Shown: positions 7,026 to 10,452 of the stretch, one piece after another
How positions within the stretch are numbered: position 1 is the first letter of the stretch
How the letters are laid out: each line of letters opens with the position of its first letter
Source of the DNA: Sedimentisphaerales bacterium
GTDB lineage: Bacteria > Planctomycetota > Phycisphaerae > Sedimentisphaerales > Anaerobacaceae
Direction of reading: 5' to 3'
DNA: 10,452 nt
Assembly (NCBI GenBank): GCA_016933985.1
Contig: JAFGTU010000301.1
Coordinates: 1-10,452, forward strand
The notes under the pieces: model-generated
What the model saw: only the letters and a program-made list of their open reading frames with translations
What the model was told of the DNA's origin: nothing
Database searches by the model: none
Translations under genes and position numbers: made by a program

Positions 7026-7805
7026 ATGATTAGAAAATCGAGCCTTCCGATTCTTTGCGTCCTTGCGTCGGTATTGTGCCTGTCCTGGGCCCTTGCCGCT
7101 ACAGGCGAGGACAAACCCAAAACCCTCGACACCGACCCGAATCTCGTCGGCTGGTGGAAATTCGATGAAACCGCCGGCAAAACCGCCGCCGATTCGTCAA
7201 GATTCAAACGCAACGGCACGCTCAAGGGCGAGCTTTCTTTCGACAAGAGCTCCGCCGAAGGCAAAATCGGAAAGGCCCTCCAGTTCGGCGGCAAACAAGA
7301 CGTCGTGGAAATCAAGGACTACAAGGGAATCACCGGCACAAAGCCCCGAACCGTCACTGCATGGATCAAGACAAACAAAAGAGACGGCGAAATCATTGCC
7401 TGGGGCGAGAATGACTTCGGCAAGATGTTCTACTGCCGACACATCAGGGGGCGAATCGGAGTAACGCCCGACGGCGGCTATCTCTATATGAAGGAATACA
7501 CCAACGATGATCAGTGGCATCACATCGCAGCCGTCGTCATGAAAGCTCCCGACGACAGCCTGGGCCCCAACCTGTACGACCATGTCAAGCTGTACTTAGA
7601 CGGCGAGCCCGCGGTTATCGACGACATCGGCCTGCTCGACCTTTGGCCCTTGACAACAGGCAAGGAGATTGACGTCAGAATAGGCAGAGGTTACGTCGGC
7701 CTGCTCGACGACCTGCGACTCTACGACCGACCCCTCTCAGAAGACGAGGTCAAGGCCATATTCCAGCAAAAGACCGACAAGCCCCTGAAAAAAACCGAAG
7801 AATAA
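7026..7805 (+). CDS. Secreted LamG-like jellyroll domain protein
   Basis: This 259-residue protein has a Sec signal peptide (basic MIRK, hydrophobic to about residue 20, likely cut after Ala24 in ALA). It is followed by one concanavalin A-like/LamG jellyroll domain, residues about 38-247. Typical signatures are LVGWWKFDE at the start, GKIGKALQFGG, TVTAWIKT, DQWHHIAAVV, VKLYLDGE and the closing LLDDLRLYDRPLSEDEV. Such domains usually bind carbohydrate or mediate contact; no catalytic residues are apparent. It is a single domain with a short charged tail (KPLKKTEE). It is the first gene of a co-directional set, 68 bases ahead of the aldo/keto-reductase-like gene. A role in binding or presenting polysaccharide is inferred from the domain and context only. 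Confidence 0.88.
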   Translation: MIRKSSLPILCVLASVLCLSWALAATGEDKPKTLDTDPNLVGWWKFDETAGKTAADSSRFKRNGTLKGELSFDKSSAEGKIGKALQFGGKQDVVEIKDYKGITGTKPRTVTAWIKTNKRDGEIIAWGENDFGKMFYCRHIRGRIGVTPDGGYLYMKEYTNDDQWHHIAAVVMKAPDDSLGPNLYDHVKLYLDGEPAVIDDIGLLDLWPLTTGKEIDVRIGRGYVGLLDDLRLYDRPLSEDEVKAIFQQKTDKPLKKTEE

Positions 7806-7873
7806 TATCGTATCCGGACCGATGAAAATACGCAAACCGAAAGCCGTTTAACGGTTGTGAAAGGAGATAAACG
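7806..7873 (+). other. Short intergenic segment with the ribosome binding site of the AKR-like gene
   Basis: AAGGAG at 7861-7866 lies seven bases before the ATG at 7874 and supports that start. A small inverted repeat, AACCG (7835-7839) with CGGTT (7852-7856), is not followed by a T-run, so I see no terminator here, and readthrough from the LamG gene is likely. Confidence 0.6.
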
Positions 7874-8878
7874 ATGGAGCAGAAAAATGTAACGAGACGC
7901 CAGTTCATGCGCGACAGCGCGATCGCAGCCGCCGGCGTGGCCGCAGGTCTCGGAGCAGTTGCAGGCAAAAAAGCCCAGGCGGCTCCCGATACCTCGAAAA
8001 TCATCAGCTATAATCCCGACATGGAATACCGCAGGCAGGGAAGCACTAATTTCATGGTTTCAGCAGTCTGCCTCGGCGGACACTCCAGGAGCAATCAGGA
8101 GGAGCGCACCGAAATCGTCAGCCGCTGCATCGACGCCGGAATAAACTACATCGATGCATGCTGGGATAACGAGGTCAAGCGCGATGCCAAAGCTCTAAAG
8201 GGGCGACGCGACAAGATGTACCTCGCACTTTCACACGGCGCCAAGGAACTTCGCAATGAGGAATATCGAACCGCAAAGAAGCTCCTCGCATCCCTCGATG
8301 AACTGCTGCGCGATGCCGACATAGAATACACGGACCTCTGGCGAGTAACCTGTTACGAGCCCGGCGGAAGGCACTCATTCAATACAGCCTGCGAACTCGT
8401 CTCGGCCCTGGAAACAGCAAAAAAACAAGGCAAGGCACGATCCATCGGCTTCTCCACGCACGACCGAAAATGGATCAAATTCATGATCGAGTACTTTCCG
8501 CAGATCGACTGCGTGTGCTTCCCATTCACAACGATGAGCAAGAAAGCCCCGACGGACAGCGTGTTTGACACCCTCAAGAAGGAGGATGTCGGCGCCTTCG
8601 GGATTAAGCCGTTCGCCGCAGGCTCGCTCTTTAGAGGCGACTCCGAGGAGGACAATAAACGAGCACGCCTTGCGATCAGATACATCCTCAGCACCAATAC
8701 GGTCATCCCCATCCCGGGGCTGAATCGCATAGAGGACGTGGATAATGTCGTAAAAGCCGTCAAGGAGCGTCGTCAGTTCGACCTCAAGGAAACGGCCGAG
8801 CTGGAAAGAGCCAACGAGCAGGCATGGGCCTCGCTACCGCCCAACTATCAGTGGCTCAAGAACTGGGAATACGTCTAA
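7874..8878 (+). CDS. Tat-exported aldo/keto-reductase-like protein with an altered catalytic tetrad
   Basis: This 334-residue protein starts with a twin-arginine signal (T7-R8-R9-Q10-F11-M12, an Ala/Gly-rich hydrophobic stretch, AQA near 34-36), so it should be exported after folding. From residue 50 it follows the aldo/keto reductase barrel: MEYRRQGSTNFMVSAVCLGG, INYIDA, DLLRDADIEYTDLW-like, GKARSIGFSTHD, GIKPFAAGSLF, and the late PIPGL plus VDNVVKAV. The usual Asp-Tyr-Lys-His tetrad is not intact. Asp94 is present, but Asn99 stands at the tyrosine position, Ser120 (next to His121) at the lysine position and Thr159 at the histidine position, by my visual alignment. Ordinary NADPH-dependent carbonyl reduction is therefore doubtful. 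No C-terminal ferredoxin cysteines are present. The next gene, a tetraheme cytochrome, begins one base after its stop, which suggests a functional link. I have seen similar Tat-exported forms in planctomycetes, but I know of no established function. Confidence 0.87.
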   Translation: MEQKNVTRRQFMRDSAIAAAGVAAGLGAVAGKKAQAAPDTSKIISYNPDMEYRRQGSTNFMVSAVCLGGHSRSNQEERTEIVSRCIDAGINYIDACWDNEVKRDAKALKGRRDKMYLALSHGAKELRNEEYRTAKKLLASLDELLRDADIEYTDLWRVTCYEPGGRHSFNTACELVSALETAKKQGKARSIGFSTHDRKWIKFMIEYFPQIDCVCFPFTTMSKKAPTDSVFDTLKKEDVGAFGIKPFAAGSLFRGDSEEDNKRARLAIRYILSTNTVIPIPGLNRIEDVDNVVKAVKERRQFDLKETAELERANEQAWASLPPNYQWLKNWEYV

Positions 8879-8879
8879 T

Positions 8880-9419
8880 ATGAGACACATTTTATTGTTG
8901 CTTGCAACCACAGTGCTTATCCTGGCGTCGCCCGGCTGCGAGAAGAATCAGTCCGACAACGAAACGCAAATCGACGCCACAACTGTCAAAGAATCACCCA
9001 AGAACGAAAAGCCCCTGCTGCTCGATGATGAGCACCCGCTCTTGCTCGACGATCCCGCCGCAGGCCTGGCCGTCGCCGATATGGCAGACAACTCCCGATG
9101 CTTCGTCTGCCACATCAACTATGCCCAGGAAGAAATCGCCGTCATCCACGCCCGGCAGGACATGGGCTGCGCCCACTGCCACGGCGAATCGGATGAGCAC
9201 ATAGCAGACGAATCCTGGGCGTCGGGAGGCAACGGAACCGCTCCCGATAAGATTTACACCAAAGACCATGTAAATCCCTTCTGCCTCGGCTGCCACTCCA
9301 AGGACAAGCTGCCGGAAGAACCTCATAAACCCGTCTTTGCCGACTCAAACTCCCAGAAGCACTGCACCGATTGCCACGGAGAACACCTCCTCAAAGAACG
9401 AAAAACAAAGTGGAAGTAG
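8880..9419 (+). CDS. Tetraheme c-type cytochrome, candidate lipoprotein
   Basis: This 179-residue protein has four CxxCH heme attachment motifs: CFVCH (74-78), CAHCH (97-101), CLGCH (135-139) and CTDCH (162-166). All four hemes would be attached outside the cytoplasm. Other histidines (for example H90, H107, H130, H149, H161 and H169) could be second axial ligands, so bis-His low-potential hemes are plausible. The N-terminus is a signal peptide ending in ASPGC; Cys20 may be lipidated, though Ser-Pro before GC is atypical. A polar linker then contains a short tandem repeat, LLLDDEHP followed by LLLDDPAA (residues 46-61). The spacing of motifs suggests a small cytochrome of the c3/NapC-NrfH-like electron carrier type without a membrane helix core; no closer family is claimed. 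The ATG begins one base after the AKR stop and the gene ends one base before the next ATG, so all three are probably translationally coupled. Confidence 0.9.
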   Translation: MRHILLLLATTVLILASPGCEKNQSDNETQIDATTVKESPKNEKPLLLDDEHPLLLDDPAAGLAVADMADNSRCFVCHINYAQEEIAVIHARQDMGCAHCHGESDEHIADESWASGGNGTAPDKIYTKDHVNPFCLGCHSKDKLPEEPHKPVFADSNSQKHCTDCHGEHLLKERKTKWK

Positions 9420-9420
9420 C

Positions 9421-10452
9421 ATGAGACGACACAAGCGAACCCTGTATTTCATTTTCACAACCGTCTTGACGGCCTGTGCCCTGCTTGAAGCCGATGATAT
9501 TTCTATAGACAATTCCGCCCAGTTCCGCCCCGCAATCACCAAGCTAAAGCCCGGCGACACGCTTCTGATTGCGCCGGGCGACTACGCAGGCGGCATTTAC
9601 CTGGCCAACACATCCGGCACGAAAGACGCCCCTATCACTATCCGCGGCGCCGACCCAGACAATCCGCCCTTGTTCGCCGGCGGCGGCCAAGCCTTTCATT
9701 TGGCAGATTGCAGCTACATAACTCTCGCCAACCTGAAAGCGAAAGGCTTCCCCTCCAACGGAATCAATATCGACGACGGCGGCTCATTCGATACTCCCGC
9801 ACACCACATAACTTTAGAGAACATAACGATCCTCGAAACAGGCCCAAAGGGAAACCACGATGCCCTCAAGATGTCCGGCGTCGATCACTTTACGGTCCGC
9901 CGGTGTCGCTTTGAAGCCTGGGGCGGCTCGGCAATCGATATGGTCGGCTGCCATCACGGCCTCGTCGAAGATTGCACCTTCATCGGACGAGAAGGATTCT
10001 CGCAAGACAACGCCGTCCAACTCAAAGGAGGCACGCGCCACGTCCTCGTGCAGACCTCTATCTTCAAGAACGCCGGTCAACGGGCAATCAACCTCGGCGG
10101 AAGCACGGGCCTGCAATTCTTCCGCCCAAATGTGGGAGACTATGAGGCCAAAGATATTACAATCGCAGGCAACAGATTCATAGGAGGCCTCACCCCGCTG
10201 GCCTGGGTCACGGCGGACGGCGGATACGTCCACCACAACACAATCATACTGCCCGAAAAGTGGATACTGAGAATACTTCAGGAAACGACCGACCCGAAAT
10301 TCAAGCCATGCCGCGACGGCCTCTTCGAGCAAAACCTCATCATCTACGACTCCAAAGTGCAGACGTTCGTAAACGTAGGCCCCCGCACCGACCCGCAAAC
10401 GTTCATCTTCCGCAACAACGCTTGGCGCGACCTCGACGGAGCCCGCAAGCCC
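9421..10452 (+). CDS. Secreted right-handed beta-helix protein, 3' end cut by the window edge
   Basis: I translated 344 codons from the ATG at 9421 without a stop before the right edge. The N-terminus (MRRHKRTLYFIFTTVLTAC) is a signal peptide. It contains a canonical lipobox, LTAC, with Cys19; cleavage by signal peptidase I after LEA is the alternative. From about residue 34 (FRPAITKLKPGDTLLIAPGDY, shortened here to its Lys-Pro-Gly-Asp core) the protein opens like secreted beta-helix polysaccharide lyases and related enzymes. Repeating coils follow: HHITLENITIL, DHFTVRRCRFEAW, HHGLVEDCTFIG, RHVLVQTSIFKNAG, KDITIAGNRFIGG and GLFEQNLIIYD. Fold assignment is firm; enzymatic activity is not. Lys202 and the following coil resemble the PL6-type layout, but I do not find the partner arginine at the matching place. 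It is coupled to the cytochrome gene (one-base gap; GGAAG at 9412-9416). Confidence 0.85.
   Translation, partial: MRRHKRTLYFIFTTVLTACALLEADDISIDNSAQFRPAITKLKPGDTLLIAPGDYAGGIYLANTSGTKDAPITIRGADPDNPPLFAGGGQAFHLADCSYITLANLKAKGFPSNGINIDDGGSFDTPAHHITLENITILETGPKGNHDALKMSGVDHFTVRRCRFEAWGGSAIDMVGCHHGLVEDCTFIGREGFSQDNAVQLKGGTRHVLVQTSIFKNAGQRAINLGGSTGLQFFRPNVGDYEAKDITIAGNRFIGGLTPLAWVTADGGYVHHNTIILPEKWILRILQETTDPKFKPCRDGLFEQNLIIYDSKVQTFVNVGPRTDPQTFIFRNNAWRDLDGARKP

Noticed and set aside
7835..7856. A terminator between the LamG and AKR-like genes
   Set aside because: The stem is only five base pairs and no T-run follows; it sits directly ahead of the next ribosome binding site.
9421..10452. Assignment of the beta-helix protein to alginate/chondroitin lyase family PL6
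   Set aside because: The N-terminal style and Lys202 recall PL6, but the expected partner arginine in the following coil reads as glycine in my alignment, and the C-terminus is missing, so only the fold is claimed.

Overview
The window reads as chromosomal DNA of an anaerobic or facultative bacterium, most likely a member of the Planctomycetota (Phycisphaerae/Sedimentisphaerales type). This is inferred from gene content, not from a marker gene: a Tat-exported type I sulfatase, a Tat-exported aldo/keto-reductase-like protein of a kind I associate with planctomycetes, a secreted LamG protein, several candidate lipoproteins, a multiheme cytochrome, and bacterial HdrB/HdrC-type heterodisulfide reductase subunits. 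No rRNA, tRNA, CRISPR array, transposase or integrase was seen.

Layout. (1) Positions 1-1490, minus strand: hdrC then hdrB, the latter running off the left edge. This is the start of a cytoplasmic Hdr-type electron-transfer operon whose other subunits (HdrA and partners) should lie to the left. (2) 1491-1776: divergent intergenic region. (3) 1777-4340, plus strand: a Tat-dependent formylglycine sulfatase followed closely by a DUF1028 (Ntn-hydrolase-like) candidate lipoprotein. (4) 4354-6753, minus strand, convergent with the previous pair (13-base gap): a large secreted multidomain protein with an N-terminal carbohydrate-binding-like domain and a probable TIM-barrel glycoside hydrolase core that I cannot place in a named family. 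(5) 6754-7025: second divergent promoter region. (6) 7026 to the right edge, plus strand: four co-directional genes for a secreted LamG protein, a Tat-exported aldo/keto-reductase-like protein, a tetraheme cytochrome c candidate lipoprotein, and a right-handed beta-helix protein (open at the right edge). The last three are separated by single bases.

How they may work together. Regions 3, 4 and 6 all encode exported proteins suited to cutting, desulfating or binding a (probably sulfated) polysaccharide outside the cytoplasm. The unusual part is region 6. An exported reductase-fold protein whose usual aldo/keto-reductase tetrad is mostly replaced is translated in tight coupling with a tetraheme cytochrome and a beta-helix carbohydrate-type protein. 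That arrangement suggests an extracytoplasmic redox step on a sugar linked to cytochrome electron transfer. This is inference; the adjacency, export signals and heme motifs are seen directly.
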